Below are positions 36,456 through 45,307 of a stretch of DNA of 54,388 bases, piece after piece; positions within the stretch are counted from its first letter, which is position 1; each line of letters begins with the position of its first letter. This DNA is from Candidatus Fermentibacterota bacterium. Lineage in GTDB: Bacteria > Fermentibacterota > Fermentibacteria > Fermentibacterales > JCC-6. Under the pieces are notes generated by a model. That model was not told the DNA's origin. It did no database searches and saw nothing but the letters and a program-made list of their open reading frames with translations. Made by a program: the position numbers and the translations under genes. The DNA lies in the NCBI GenBank assembly GCA_003646025.1, contig QNDR01000004.1:1-54388 (forward strand). The letters run 5' to 3'.

Positions 36456-37081
36456 ATATCAGCGAAGCTCAGCAGAGACATCGCGAACAGTTTTCTCAAA
36501 CCATAGAGATGATAAAGAGAACACAGGAGCAGCTTCCGGTTGCTCCGGCAATGGTTTCGTGGGTTCGAATTGTAATTCTTCCCTTCAGCGTCTGGGCAGG
36601 CTGGTATTCTCACTACGCCACCATGTTTCTGCTGTGTCTTATTGCTGCCGCAAGCGACTATGCTGACGGCTGGCTGGCAAGAAAACTTAAAAAATCCAGT
36701 ACTCCCGGTAAGACACTTGATATTCTGGCAGACAAACTGTTTCTTTCTGTAATGCTGATCTTCCTTGCCCGGCTTGGTGTGGTAAATGGTCTTCTTGCCC
36801 TTATTCCCGCGTGGTACCACATCGCTGTGGTTCTGGGTCTGCTGATTGTTTCGTGGAGTATAAAAATCCCTGTTGTAGCCATCACCACAAGTGAAAGGCT
36901 TACGATCATTCTCAGTTATGTTCTGGTTCTTACAGCCGCCGGCGGGCTTGCCTACCCTGAAAAGAGTATTTTCATGAAGCTGACTCAGGTTGCGCAGATA
37001 CTTACACCCATTGCTGCAGTGCTGGGTATTGTGAGTTATTTCAGATTCAGCAGAAGATTGATACAGAGGTATCTGCAATGA
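36452..37081 (+). CDS. CDP-alcohol phosphatidyltransferase family membrane protein
   Basis: This family swaps CMP of CDP-diacylglycerol (or another CDP-alcohol) for a second alcohol, making phospholipid headgroups. The complete signature D-x2-DG-x2-AR-x8-G-x3-D-x3-D is visible in DYADGWLARKLKKSSTPG followed by KTLDILAD. Five to six hydrophobic helices fill the rest of 209 residues. The length and motif fit PgsA-like glycerol phosphate transferases, but the acceptor alcohol is not determinable. The N-terminal 30 residues are a charged extension. GTG start with GGAGG upstream; coupled on both sides by four-base overlaps. Confidence 0.88.
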   Translation: MNISEAQQRHREQFSQTIEMIKRTQEQLPVAPAMVSWVRIVILPFSVWAGWYSHYATMFLLCLIAAASDYADGWLARKLKKSSTPGKTLDILADKLFLSVMLIFLARLGVVNGLLALIPAWYHIAVVLGLLIVSWSIKIPVVAITTSERLTIILSYVLVLTAAGGLAYPEKSIFMKLTQVAQILTPIAAVLGIVSYFRFSRRLIQRYLQ

Positions 37082-37746
37082 CTGTTGTTCTGCTTTTTGT
37101 TGTGTGTTTCTCTCCACTTGACCTGGAGCTGGCTGGAAAACTGCCGGAAGCAGGTGCCGCGTGGGAGGAGCAGGGCAGTCTGTCCGGGCAGGTCAGGGTG
37201 ATGGGAAGGCTTGTAGAGGAGGCAATCTACGCCGGCGATGGCAGAAGGGCTTTTCTACTGTCAGGCGAGCTGGGAAATATCTGCGGCAACGCCGATCTTC
37301 AGCAGTTCTGGCTGGCAAGGATTGCCTGGACTTCCGGACTTCCGGTGCTGGCTGCTGAACAACTGAAGCAGATGAATCCCTCTGACCCCTGGCTTCTTCA
37401 CAGGGCTCACGGATTGTCTGCGCTGTTTTCGGAAAACAGCGAGGTGGCAATACAGGAGCTTACAATGTCTATTGCTGAGGCTTCCACAGCCAGAAAGGCT
37501 TTCTGGAGCGGTATAGACCTGTGTTCCGCTTATCTGAATGCAGGACGGTTTTCTGAAGCTCTTCAACTGTCCCGCCTGATAAGAGTTCGTTACCCCGGTG
37601 ACGCTATGGGTGATGTTATGTACGGACTGTGTCTCCAGGTGTCCGGGCAGTTTGGGGAGTCTTCAAGAGTTCTGAATTCTGTAGATACAGAAAACCCGGC
37701 AGCGGTTTCTCTTGCACGGAGTATTATGGAAGGATTTGAGCAGTGA
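37078..37746 (+). CDS. TPR-like exported protein
   Basis: A 222-residue protein with a short N-terminal hydrophobic segment (MTVVLLFVVCFSP) that may be a signal peptide. Helical repeats that look like degenerate tetratricopeptide units follow (for example AGRFSEALQLSRLIRVRYPG). No enzymatic motif is visible. ATGA overlap with the preceding CDP-alcohol transferase and GTGA overlap with the following gene suggest a shared envelope function, perhaps as a scaffold. Function otherwise unknown. Confidence 0.65.
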   Translation: MTVVLLFVVCFSPLDLELAGKLPEAGAAWEEQGSLSGQVRVMGRLVEEAIYAGDGRRAFLLSGELGNICGNADLQQFWLARIAWTSGLPVLAAEQLKQMNPSDPWLLHRAHGLSALFSENSEVAIQELTMSIAEASTARKAFWSGIDLCSAYLNAGRFSEALQLSRLIRVRYPGDAMGDVMYGLCLQVSGQFGESSRVLNSVDTENPAAVSLARSIMEGFEQ

Positions 37747-38636
37747 AATTCATAAGAAATCTCTTTGGTAAACGAAGAGTCACCAGAGTTTCTTCAAACT
37801 GGAGTGATTTCAAGTTCCCGTCTGATATTCTGGAACCTGAAGCAGTTGGAGTATTTTCACCTTCAGGTATTTCCCCTGCGTGGTCTGCGGTTTATATGGC
37901 CAGGGTACTTCAGAATGTGTACTCCGGTATTCCAGTTCATTTTGTAGCTCACAGCAGCGTGGCTGAGCTTGCAGGATTCCTGCCGGTAATACCGCAGATG
38001 CACATTTACACAAACGATCCGGGGTCTGTTGATCCAGGTGTCCCTGAAGGTGTTCTTATGTTCTCTCCACAGCCGGAAGATGATCTGCTGCGTTTTGTGG
38101 AGAAAGTGCCTCCTCTTGCCTGTGTTTCCTTTCAGGAGCATCCTGCAGTAAACATCAGAGTTAAAACCGGCTCTGATGTTATTTTTCCAGATGGCATCTA
38201 TGAGTTAATGAAAGTTCTTAAAATGGAAACGGATACAGTCTGGAAACCCACGGTGCCCGGCGTCCTTGCAGAAAAGGCTTCAGCAGTTCTGTCTCCTGTG
38301 TCTCACCGTACTCTGCCCTATATTCTGGCCACTGAAGCAGCGGCAAATGTACTGGAGAGAAAGAGAGCGGAAGTTCCACTGAAGATCGTTGCTGTAGATG
38401 GAAAGAGCACAGTCATTCCACCGGATACAAGTGTCGGTCTGCTGGCCGCCATGGTTGCCGGCGCTTCTGCTGTGGCTACAACAGACCGGGATCTCTGGAT
38501 ACATGCCAGAGCACTGGGAATACCGGTGATAGGGCTGGACAGAAAGGGAGTATTCAGCGGATGGGGAGGGGAGCCCGCACCGGGAGACACAAAGTTTCTT
38601 GAACAGTGGGCAACCCTTATCAGGATCGGCTGGTAA
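37743..38636 (+). CDS. GT9-like (heptosyltransferase-fold) protein of uncertain function
   Basis: The 297-residue soluble protein resembles a shortened glycosyltransferase family 9 enzyme. The N-terminal part compares with the GT9 opening (ARVLQNVYSGIPVHFVAHSS). The C-terminal stretch VGLLAAMVAGASAVATTDRD followed by HARALGIPVIGL matches the GT9 pattern around the donor site. It lacks the clear substrate motifs of a heptosyltransferase, such as the GD pair near the start, so activity is doubtful. GTG start overlapping the TPR gene stop. Confidence 0.5.
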   Translation: MKFIRNLFGKRRVTRVSSNWSDFKFPSDILEPEAVGVFSPSGISPAWSAVYMARVLQNVYSGIPVHFVAHSSVAELAGFLPVIPQMHIYTNDPGSVDPGVPEGVLMFSPQPEDDLLRFVEKVPPLACVSFQEHPAVNIRVKTGSDVIFPDGIYELMKVLKMETDTVWKPTVPGVLAEKASAVLSPVSHRTLPYILATEAAANVLERKRAEVPLKIVAVDGKSTVIPPDTSVGLLAAMVAGASAVATTDRDLWIHARALGIPVIGLDRKGVFSGWGGEPAPGDTKFLEQWATLIRIGW

Positions 38637-38641
38637 TTGCG

Positions 38642-39043
38642 GTGAAAAAGGTAATCACATACGGTACATTCGATCTTTTTCACATAGGTCACCTTAACAT
38701 TCTGAAAAGGGCAAAAGCTCTCGGCGACTACCTTATTGTGGCTGTTTCAACAGATGAATTCAATACAGGAAAACACAAGCAGTGTGTGTATCCATATTCT
38801 CACAGAGCGCAGATAGTTGAAGCTATCCGCTATGTAGACGAAGTGATTCCTGAAACCAGCTGGGAACAGAAAATTGATGATATCAGAAAGCATTCCATAG
38901 ACATTTTTGTTATTGGGGAAGACTGGGCTGGAAAGTTTGATTTTCTGAAGGACTACTGTGAGGTGGTGTACCTGCCCAGAACGAAAAGCATTTCAACAAC
39001 ATCCGTCAGGAATACAGTAAAGAACGGCAAGTCAATTACCTGA
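38642..39043 (+). CDS. tagD: Glycerol-3-phosphate cytidylyltransferase (TagD-like)
   Basis: TagD makes CDP-glycerol from glycerol-3-phosphate and CTP, the activated unit for wall teichoic acid in Gram-positives. The protein (133 residues, close to the usual 129) has VITYGTFDLFHIGHLNIL with HIGH at 14-17, and near the C-terminus RTKSISTT, a variant of the RTxGIST motif. GTG at 38642 is the first start in frame that preserves the family N-terminus. Its TGA overlaps the ATG of a TagF-like gene by one base, consistent with that enzyme using CDP-glycerol. CDP-ethanolamine or another polyol is the main alternative. Confidence 0.88.
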   Translation: MKKVITYGTFDLFHIGHLNILKRAKALGDYLIVAVSTDEFNTGKHKQCVYPYSHRAQIVEAIRYVDEVIPETSWEQKIDDIRKHSIDIFVIGEDWAGKFDFLKDYCEVVYLPRTKSISTTSVRNTVKNGKSIT

Positions 39044-40083
39044 TGAAACTGCTGTTCTATGTTTCAAAACTCTACTCCCTTCCAGTTGTGCTTCCTCTGG
39101 TGGAAGAGGCAAAGCACACAGATGCGGAAATCGCATTTTTCGTCAGTTCAAAAGTAAAGAAAAAACTTCCGGATGAAATATCAGACCTGCAGGTGTTTAC
39201 AGACTTGAACAGTGCAGCCGATTTCAACCCTGAGTTTGTTCTGTGTCCCGGAAACTTTGTGGATTTCCGCCTGCCGGGGATAAAGGTGGAGCTGTTCCAC
39301 GGAATCGGTGTGGAAAAGCCTTCACACTACAGGATAAGGCACTTCTTCGATATGTACCTTACATCGGGGCCGGTTGTAACAAGACGGTTTACACAGATGC
39401 AGAACAGGTACAGATACTTCAGAACAGTGGAAACCGGGTGGTCCAAGATAGACCACATACTGAAATACAATACGGAGAATCTCAGAGAAAGGTTCGAGAT
39501 CCCTGCTGACAGGAAGGTTATCCTTTATGCCCCCACGCACAGCAGAACCATGCAGTCTGCAACAATGCTTCTCCCGGAGATTGAAAAAACGATGAAGCCG
39601 GATGAGATCTGGCTGTGCAAGCCACACGAATTCATGGACAGATCTCTTGTACACGGAATTACAGACAAACAGCACTTTCGCCTTATTACCGATTACGACA
39701 TTACGCCGTATCTTCACCTGGCGGATGTGATGGTTTCAGATACATCTTCCGTGATCTACGAGTTTATGGTTCTGGACAAACCGGTTGTAACCTTCAGAAC
39801 ACTCGCGAGAAAAGACAAGGGTATTAACATACACAAGCCCCTGGAACTCAGAGCTGCACTGGACAGATCATTCCTGAATCCAGGAGAGTTTTCAAACAAT
39901 CGGAAGCGTCATCTTGAACAGGTAAATCCCAGGCTGGACGGAAACATATCAAAGGGTATTCTTGACCTTCTGGCCACAATAGACCCTGAAGAACCTGTGG
40001 GAACAAGGCGGAAACCTCTGAATCTGTTCCGTAAAATGCAGATTCTGTACCACAGCCGTTTCCGAAAGGGATACATGCGTTAA
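39043..40083 (+). CDS. CDP-glycerol glycerophosphotransferase family protein (TagF/TagB-like) 1
   Basis: The 346-residue protein belongs to the Glyphos_transf family that transfers polyol phosphate from CDP-polyol. The N-terminal active-site histidine region is ELFHGIGVEKP. The C-terminal part has ILYAPTH, KPHEF and the family-specific SDTSSVIYEF beginning at S232. No transmembrane helix, as in TagF, which is peripheral. It directly follows tagD by one-base overlap. The size is that of TagB rather than the longer TagF, so it may prime a polymer or add single residues. Confidence 0.85.
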   Translation: MKLLFYVSKLYSLPVVLPLVEEAKHTDAEIAFFVSSKVKKKLPDEISDLQVFTDLNSAADFNPEFVLCPGNFVDFRLPGIKVELFHGIGVEKPSHYRIRHFFDMYLTSGPVVTRRFTQMQNRYRYFRTVETGWSKIDHILKYNTENLRERFEIPADRKVILYAPTHSRTMQSATMLLPEIEKTMKPDEIWLCKPHEFMDRSLVHGITDKQHFRLITDYDITPYLHLADVMVSDTSSVIYEFMVLDKPVVTFRTLARKDKGINIHKPLELRAALDRSFLNPGEFSNNRKRHLEQVNPRLDGNISKGILDLLATIDPEEPVGTRRKPLNLFRKMQILYHSRFRKGYMR

Positions 40084-40141
40084 ACACTTGCAATATGAGT
40101 AGGAACAAACGATCGTTGCTGCTGCTATTACCTCAAGTGTT
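40083..40141 (+). repeat. Inverted repeat enclosing a palindrome between two genes
   Basis: AACACTTG (40083-40090) is repeated inverted as CAAGTGTT (40134-40141). Between them lies the perfect palindrome AACGATCGTT (40108-40117). It starts at the stop codon of the TagF-like gene and ends 59 bases before the next start. There is no T tract, so it is not a standard intrinsic terminator. It could be a transcript-end structure or a protein-binding site. Confidence 0.4.
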
Positions 40142-40200
40142 ATCCAGGTCTGCCCCACAGAAGAATAACAGTGGATTCAAACAGCCCGGCTGGAGGAGAG

Positions 40201-40737
40201 ATGAAGAGAGCGTCAGCAGAGATATTAACAATGCTGATACCAGTGTTCCTGATACTGACCGCCTGCGGTAATGACACTACAGGGATAACACCTCCGGTTC
40301 TTCCGCATGACCCTGTGAACGAAGGCTGGAAAGCCATCGACAACTACGAGTACGCCTACAACACTATGGACACTGATCTTCTTGCAGTTACTCTGGACAA
40401 TGGATTTCTGCACCATCTGCTGGAGGAGAACTGGGATGACTACAACGGAGACGGAGTAATTGACAGCACCTGGGGCTACAACCTGGAACTCACATTTGCA
40501 GAGGGGTACTTCTCCGCATACGACTGCTGTGAGTTTACTCTCACAGGAGAGGATCAGTACACCTGGCCCGAGGATCCATCAGGGGAATCAATTGCATATC
40601 CCAGAAGTTATCTGATGCGATTCTACAAAATCAATCCATCAGGGCAAACGGGTTTTACAGAGACAGGAGAATTCATCCTTGTCTGCAAACCGGACAGCTC
40701 CGGGAACCGGCACCTTACACACCTGATCGATCTGTAG
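40201..40737 (+). CDS. Predicted lipoprotein with calcium-loop-like motif
   Basis: A 178-residue lipoprotein with signal peptide MKRASAEILTMLIPVFLILT and lipobox LTAC (C22). The segment at 80-88, DYNGDGVID, matches the acidic calcium-binding loop of EF-hand, dockerin and thrombospondin type 3 repeats. The pattern before it (DNYEYAYNTMDTDLLAVTLD) is like the start of NTF2-like domains. The ATG was placed at 40201 because GGAGGAG lies just upstream. The gene stands alone and meets the minus-strand GT9 gene after 46 bases. Function unknown. Confidence 0.75.
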   Translation: MKRASAEILTMLIPVFLILTACGNDTTGITPPVLPHDPVNEGWKAIDNYEYAYNTMDTDLLAVTLDNGFLHHLLEENWDDYNGDGVIDSTWGYNLELTFAEGYFSAYDCCEFTLTGEDQYTWPEDPSGESIAYPRSYLMRFYKINPSGQTGFTETGEFILVCKPDSSGNRHLTHLIDL

Positions 40738-40783
40738 TGCAGAGCGTTATTTGCGTGCAGTGACATTGTCAGTGCGTTAAATC

Positions 40784-41836
40784 TCAGATGTGTCCGGACT
40801 CCATAAGTCTCTCAAATTCCCTGAAAACCATTTCAGGTGTAACACCAAAGCCACCGTCTGTATACTCATCAAGATCACTGTTGATAAGATAGGTATGCTG
40901 CGGCATGTGCCACGCAACCCATTTCAGAGGGCTGGTTCCCGGGCCGAATACAGTTACGGTAGGTGTTCCCACTGCAACGGCAAGGTGGTGAATGCCTCCA
41001 TTGTTTCCAAAGTAGATTCTGGCGTGTTTCAGCATTGCTGCTGCTTCGTTGAAAGTTGTGGGAGGTGCCACCAGCGGCATGTTCTTCATCAGGGAGGCCA
41101 TGTGTTCAACCTTTTTCTTTTCTCCAGGTCCCCAGAGCAGAACGACATTGAATCCATACTTTTCCGTCACCATGTCTGCAACTTCTGCAAAACGCCTGAA
41201 ATCCCACTGTCTTTTTCTGATAGGTGTTACCGGAGAGAACACTGCAATACTTTTGTTCAGTATTCCCATTTGCTTCAGCCAGTTTCGTACTTTGTTTTCG
41301 GACTCCGAAAGCACATGGATGTATGTATTGTGTGGAATTTCCTGTATTCCAAGAGGACGCAGCAGCCCGAACTTTGCTCTGGCTGAATAGATATTGTGGT
41401 TTTTTAACTCACGGTAGTTGTAAACCCAGTTGTGCCCTTTGAACCAGCTCCATTTCTTTGTTTTGTGCCAGCCAATGCGGTATTGGGCCCCGCTGAACAG
41501 GGTGATCTCGGCAGCACCCGGGCCGCGGGCCTGGTCTATTACAACATCGTAGTTCTCCCTGCGAATTCTTGAAATCAGATGGAGTCTGTCAGCTGCATAT
41601 GCCAGTGTTCCGGTTTTGAGCTTGTTCATCACGATAATGTTGTCAATACAGGCATTGTTCTCAAGGATGGTTGTATAGGGTTTCTGAACCAGGTAGTCTA
41701 TCGTGGCTTCTGGAAACGCCGCCCTGAGTGCAGGCAGGTACCCTGTGTTAAGAAGAACATCCCCGAACGGTTTGTACTGAATGATCAGAATCTTGTTTAT
41801 CTTAAGCAGTTTGTCTTGAGTAATGAGCTTGCTCAC
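40784..41836 (-). CDS. Glycosyltransferase family 9 (heptosyltransferase-like)
   Basis: A 350-residue GT9 enzyme. The opening ILIIQYKPFGDVLLNTGYLPAL gives the conserved GD pair, and the C-terminal half has FSPVTPIRKRQWDFRRFAEV and the donor-site GNNGGIHHLAVAVGTPTV (GIHH in place of the usual GPMH). In LPS synthesis such enzymes add heptose to the inner core, though other sugars are possible. GTG start overlapping the stop of the DUF6165 gene (GTGA). Together with the LpxL-like gene it supports an LPS-type outer membrane. Confidence 0.88.
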   Translation of the reverse strand: MSKLITQDKLLKINKILIIQYKPFGDVLLNTGYLPALRAAFPEATIDYLVQKPYTTILENNACIDNIIVMNKLKTGTLAYAADRLHLISRIRRENYDVVIDQARGPGAAEITLFSGAQYRIGWHKTKKWSWFKGHNWVYNYRELKNHNIYSARAKFGLLRPLGIQEIPHNTYIHVLSESENKVRNWLKQMGILNKSIAVFSPVTPIRKRQWDFRRFAEVADMVTEKYGFNVVLLWGPGEKKKVEHMASLMKNMPLVAPPTTFNEAAAMLKHARIYFGNNGGIHHLAVAVGTPTVTVFGPGTSPLKWVAWHMPQHTYLINSDLDEYTDGGFGVTPEMVFREFERLMESGHI

Positions 41837-42222
41837 TTGAGCTTCTGCCTGTAATCCGTGTACTGCTTCTCTTCCACAACACGGGAATTGTACCGGGTGT
41901 TGATCTGCTTTTTCAGTGCAGCCCGTCTGTCGTTGTCGAAGTACACATTCCTGGCATGTGTTATAAACTCAGCATCAAACCGCTTCTCTGCTTCAAGTTT
42001 CCGTATTCTGTCTTCTGTTTCCCAGATGCAGAGATTTATCTTCTTCAATTCCAGAAAAATATCCGAGTGATTTGACAGATCAAGCAGTTTCATGCTTTCA
42101 AGCAGAAGGTTGTATTCTATTTTTACATTGGCCAGTTTTTCAGGATTCAGTATTTTCTCGAGTTTTATCTCCAGGATGGAAACTTTGTCCACCAGTTCTC
42201 CCACGGAAACCTCTATTTTCAT
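41833..42222 (-). CDS. DUF6165-like small protein
   Basis: A 129-residue soluble, helical protein that begins MKIEVSVGELVDKVSILEIK and contains FITHARNVYFDNDRRAALKKQ. This matches my memory of the DUF6165 family, small proteins found near LPS glycosyltransferase genes with no known activity. The start at 42222 is preferred: GGAG lies eight bases before it, whereas an ATG two codons earlier (42228) is only two bases from that site. It is co-transcribed with the GT9 gene. Confidence 0.7.
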   Translation of the reverse strand: MKIEVSVGELVDKVSILEIKLEKILNPEKLANVKIEYNLLLESMKLLDLSNHSDIFLELKKINLCIWETEDRIRKLEAEKRFDAEFITHARNVYFDNDRRAALKKQINTRYNSRVVEEKQYTDYRQKLK

Positions 42223-42303
42223 CTGCATATCTCCAAAGCGAACTGTGATAATAACGTATTTTCAGCAGACAAATATAACACAGAGCCATACACGCTGCTT
42301 TTC

Positions 42304-42332
42304 TTGCAAAAACACAGACCGATAGTTATAAT
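42304..42332 (+). promoter_or_regulatory. Predicted sigma-70-type promoter for the second TagF cluster
   Basis: TTGCAA (42304-42309) and a perfect TATAAT (42327-42332) are 17 bases apart. Transcription would start near 42339, 63 bases before the gene at 42402. The surrounding 42229-42401 gap is AT-rich and is divergent with respect to the DUF6165-GT9 pair; I found no convincing minus-strand promoter. Confidence 0.65.
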
Positions 42333-42401
42333 CCGCGTTAAGCATCATGTCACTATGTTTCGTAACATTATTATATACAATAAGATACACGGGAGCATCT
42401 G

Positions 42402-43160
42402 ATGAAGGCAGTCATTATCGCGGCAGGATCAGGTTCCCGGCTTGAGTCGCGGCACAATGGTATTCCAAAGACACTTCTGAAAATCGGGGGAAACAGAATA
42501 ATTGATATCATTCTTAACTCCATACAACAGTCCGGAATAACGGATGTGGTTGTGGTTACAGGTTACAAAGCAGAGGTTCTTGAAGATTACCTGACATCTT
42601 CAGGTCCGGAATCCGTCAGTATTCAGTTCTGTCGCAATCCGCAGTGGAATCTTTCCAACGGTGTATCGGTTCTAACTGCTGAACAGGCTGTTGAGCCGGA
42701 CGAAGAGTTTATTCTTTTAATGAGCGATCACATCTTCGAGCCTGAGATGCTGAGAATAACGGCGAACACACCTCTGGAACACAACCAGGCGGTTCTTGCA
42801 ATCGACTTTAAACTAAGCGGAATTCCAGACATCGATGACGGGATGAAGGTGAAGTGTGAAAGAGTTGATTCCGGCAGATACAGGATAACCGGTCTGGACA
42901 AAAAATTCACCGACTATCAGGCAATTGACTGCGGGATGTTTAAACTCAACCAAAGCTTTTTCAGTGTTCTGAGGCAATCCATACAGGATGGAAGAGATTC
43001 CCTCTCTGATGCCTGTAACGTGTATGCCGGGCTGGGGAACATGACCGGTATTGATATAGGTGGCCTGCAGTGGATCGATCTGGATACACCTGAGATGTTC
43101 GGGTTTAGCGATCTTATAGACAGAATTACCGCCCACATGAGAGGCGGCGGTATCCTGTGA
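42402..43160 (+). CDS. MobA-like / alcohol-phosphate cytidylyltransferase
   Basis: A 252-residue NTP-transferase with IIAAGSGSRLE at the N-terminus, and the motifs VTGYKAEVLEDYL, NPQWNLSNGVSVL and LMSDHIFEPEML. These resemble CTP-dependent enzymes such as inositol-1-phosphate or phosphocholine cytidylyltransferase more than sugar thymidylyltransferases. It would supply an activated CDP-alcohol to the three overlapping TagF-like genes behind it. A sugar nucleotidyltransferase is the alternative. The stop overlaps the next GTG (GTGA). Confidence 0.8.
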   Translation: MKAVIIAAGSGSRLESRHNGIPKTLLKIGGNRIIDIILNSIQQSGITDVVVVTGYKAEVLEDYLTSSGPESVSIQFCRNPQWNLSNGVSVLTAEQAVEPDEEFILLMSDHIFEPEMLRITANTPLEHNQAVLAIDFKLSGIPDIDDGMKVKCERVDSGRYRITGLDKKFTDYQAIDCGMFKLNQSFFSVLRQSIQDGRDSLSDACNVYAGLGNMTGIDIGGLQWIDLDTPEMFGFSDLIDRITAHMRGGGIL

Positions 43161-44218
43161 ACACCTACTATTTTGCAAATCAAATTTACCAGTTGTCTTA
43201 TGCGTGGCCGCTTTACAACCGTATAGGCGGGGAGTTCATCGTAAGGAAGTACAAAACACTTCTCAAGTTCAAGAGATTTCTTAGAGGCAGTGTTACAGAT
43301 GGCAGTGGCACATTCATGGGAACTCCGGTGGTTAAGCGAAGAAAACTGAGATATGTATCCGATTTAACAGGTGTTATTCTTTCCCAGTCAAACGCAAGGG
43401 TACGGAATGACAGGGAGAAATCAAGAAGCATCTTCATCGGCCACGGAACAGGTGACAAAAAGTATGGGGGAAAGGCACATATTCTTCTTAACTACCAGTA
43501 TGTTTTTGTTTCCGGACCCAAGCACATGGAAAAGTTCAAAGACAGCGATCTTAGTTTTCCGGAAAACAGCCTTGTGAAGATAGGTAATCTAAGGTTTGAC
43601 GACTATGTAAACGGTAAACTGGACAGAAACGCAATCATGAACAGGATGGGAGTTCCTGAAGCTGACAGAGGCAGAAAAACCGTTCTGTACGCACCTACAT
43701 GGGAATGGGGCAACGGAACACTGGGTAAGTATGCAAAACTGTTTATGAAAGAGATAACCGCAGAACACAACCTCATTATCAGACCGCATCATTTCGACTC
43801 CCACAGGGTGCCCGGGCTCAAGCTGTGGGCGAGACTCAATGGAATAAAGCGTGTTTATTTTTCTAATTCCAACAGGATCGCAGCCAGCGATACAATGCAC
43901 GATTTCGCGGTTTCGGATATCCTGATCAGCGATACCTCTTCTGTGCTGTATGAGTATCTCATCACAGGAAAGCCGATAGTTGTAGCAGACACGGATTTCA
44001 GCGGTCTGCACAGCATGCCGGACACAATGAATGTAATGAAGATCGCAGCTTTTTTTCACGGTTCGGAAAAAATTCTGGATGTTGTAAACGGGAACCTGTC
44101 GATAGACAATTCGAAATATTTTGAAATGCTTCACAACTGTTTTTACTTCAACGACGGAAAGTCTGTAGACCGTGCGGTGGAATTTATCAACGGTGTGGCT
44201 GGTGAGCTGAAACAGTGA
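43157..44218 (+). CDS. CDP-glycerol glycerophosphotransferase family protein (TagF/TagB-like) 2
   Basis: A 353-residue member of the Glyphos_transf family. Visible landmarks are FIGHGTGDKKYGG (active-site His region), TVLYAPTWEWG, IIRPHHFDS and ILISDTSSVLYEYLITGKPI. It begins with a GTG inside the previous gene's stop and is followed by another homologue with the same arrangement. It is well diverged from the neighbouring homologues and shares only the motifs, so it is not a recent duplicate. It probably moves a polyol phosphate (from the CTP enzyme upstream) to a glycan. Confidence 0.85.
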   Translation: MNTYYFANQIYQLSYAWPLYNRIGGEFIVRKYKTLLKFKRFLRGSVTDGSGTFMGTPVVKRRKLRYVSDLTGVILSQSNARVRNDREKSRSIFIGHGTGDKKYGGKAHILLNYQYVFVSGPKHMEKFKDSDLSFPENSLVKIGNLRFDDYVNGKLDRNAIMNRMGVPEADRGRKTVLYAPTWEWGNGTLGKYAKLFMKEITAEHNLIIRPHHFDSHRVPGLKLWARLNGIKRVYFSNSNRIAASDTMHDFAVSDILISDTSSVLYEYLITGKPIVVADTDFSGLHSMPDTMNVMKIAAFFHGSEKILDVVNGNLSIDNSKYFEMLHNCFYFNDGKSVDRAVEFINGVAGELKQ

Positions 44219-45306
44219 AGAAGATTCTTTTTGATCTGAAAAAACAGTACTATTTCAATTCACTTTATCCCCTGTACAAAGTTATGAAGCAGGATCCCCG
44301 GTACGACCTGTGGATCAGATCGGGGAAAGACCAGCACCGGTTTCTCGGTGTATTTATGATCTCAAACAGAGGGAAAATTCAGAGTGAACTCCGCTCCAGA
44401 GGTTTTCAGGTAACAGACAGAACCTCCGGGTTTGACGGAGTCGTCTGCGGAGATGCATTGAAGAAACCTGAAAAGTACGGAGATGTTCCAAAGTTTCACC
44501 TTGACCACGGAGTGGGAATAAAGACACTTCGCATCAGGAACATTGTCAGACAGAAAAACGCAAGGTATCATGTGTTTCTCGAAGGGCAGTACTGGTACGA
44601 CTACATAAAGAGCCTGGGATATGAAAACACCGCCGAATTTCATGTTACAGGTCTTCCGAAACTGGATCCGTTTTTTCAACCGGGTCACTTCGACAATCCA
44701 TCGCTGGTAAGCAGGCTGGGGCTTGATCCGGGTAAAAAAACTGTACTGTTCGCACCTTCGTACAAACCCAGCTGTATTGATCACATAGGAGACAGTATTC
44801 TGGAACTGCTGCCGCAGTACAACCTGGTAGTCAAGCTTCATCCCTATTCCTGGGGTGGAAAGTATGCTCCCCATTCCCAGCACCGACTGTATCAGGAACT
44901 GGCCGGAAACCACAGAGAGATGTTTCTTGTCCCTGCTGATGAATACGATGTCTATCCCTATCTGTTTCTTGCAGATACACTTATAAGCGACACTTCCAGT
45001 GTTGTAAACGAATTTCTTGCTCTGGGAAAGCATGGTATTATCTACCAGCTGCCTAAGAGTAACCCCAGGCATTCAGACGGCATGCCGGTTCTTTCAATAG
45101 ACCCTGAAGACTGGCTCAAAGGTGCTTTCCCGCACATTTCCAGGCCGGATCAGCTGCAATCCGCAGTAGAGTTGGCGCTGTCTCCTTCTTCGGGGATGAA
45201 GCAGAAGATGGAGGAATACAGGAACTACTTTTTTACAGAACTCGATGGGAAGGCTTCCGAAAGGGTAAAACACTGCATAGATTCTGTTCTGCTGGGGGAT
45301 AAATAG
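44215..45306 (+). CDS. CDP-glycerol glycerophosphotransferase family protein (TagF/TagB-like) 3
   Basis: A 363-residue homologue. HLDHGVGIKTLRIR carries the active-site His, TVLFAPSYKPS starts the C-terminal domain, VKLHPYSWGG provides the conserved HP, and TLISDTSSVVNEFLALG is the donor-site motif. The HP pair matches classical TagF better than in the two neighbouring homologues. GTG start overlapping the upstream stop. No membrane segment. Confidence 0.87.
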   Translation: MKKILFDLKKQYYFNSLYPLYKVMKQDPRYDLWIRSGKDQHRFLGVFMISNRGKIQSELRSRGFQVTDRTSGFDGVVCGDALKKPEKYGDVPKFHLDHGVGIKTLRIRNIVRQKNARYHVFLEGQYWYDYIKSLGYENTAEFHVTGLPKLDPFFQPGHFDNPSLVSRLGLDPGKKTVLFAPSYKPSCIDHIGDSILELLPQYNLVVKLHPYSWGGKYAPHSQHRLYQELAGNHREMFLVPADEYDVYPYLFLADTLISDTSSVVNEFLALGKHGIIYQLPKSNPRHSDGMPVLSIDPEDWLKGAFPHISRPDQLQSAVELALSPSSGMKQKMEEYRNYFFTELDGKASERVKHCIDSVLLGDK

Positions 45307-45307
45307 C

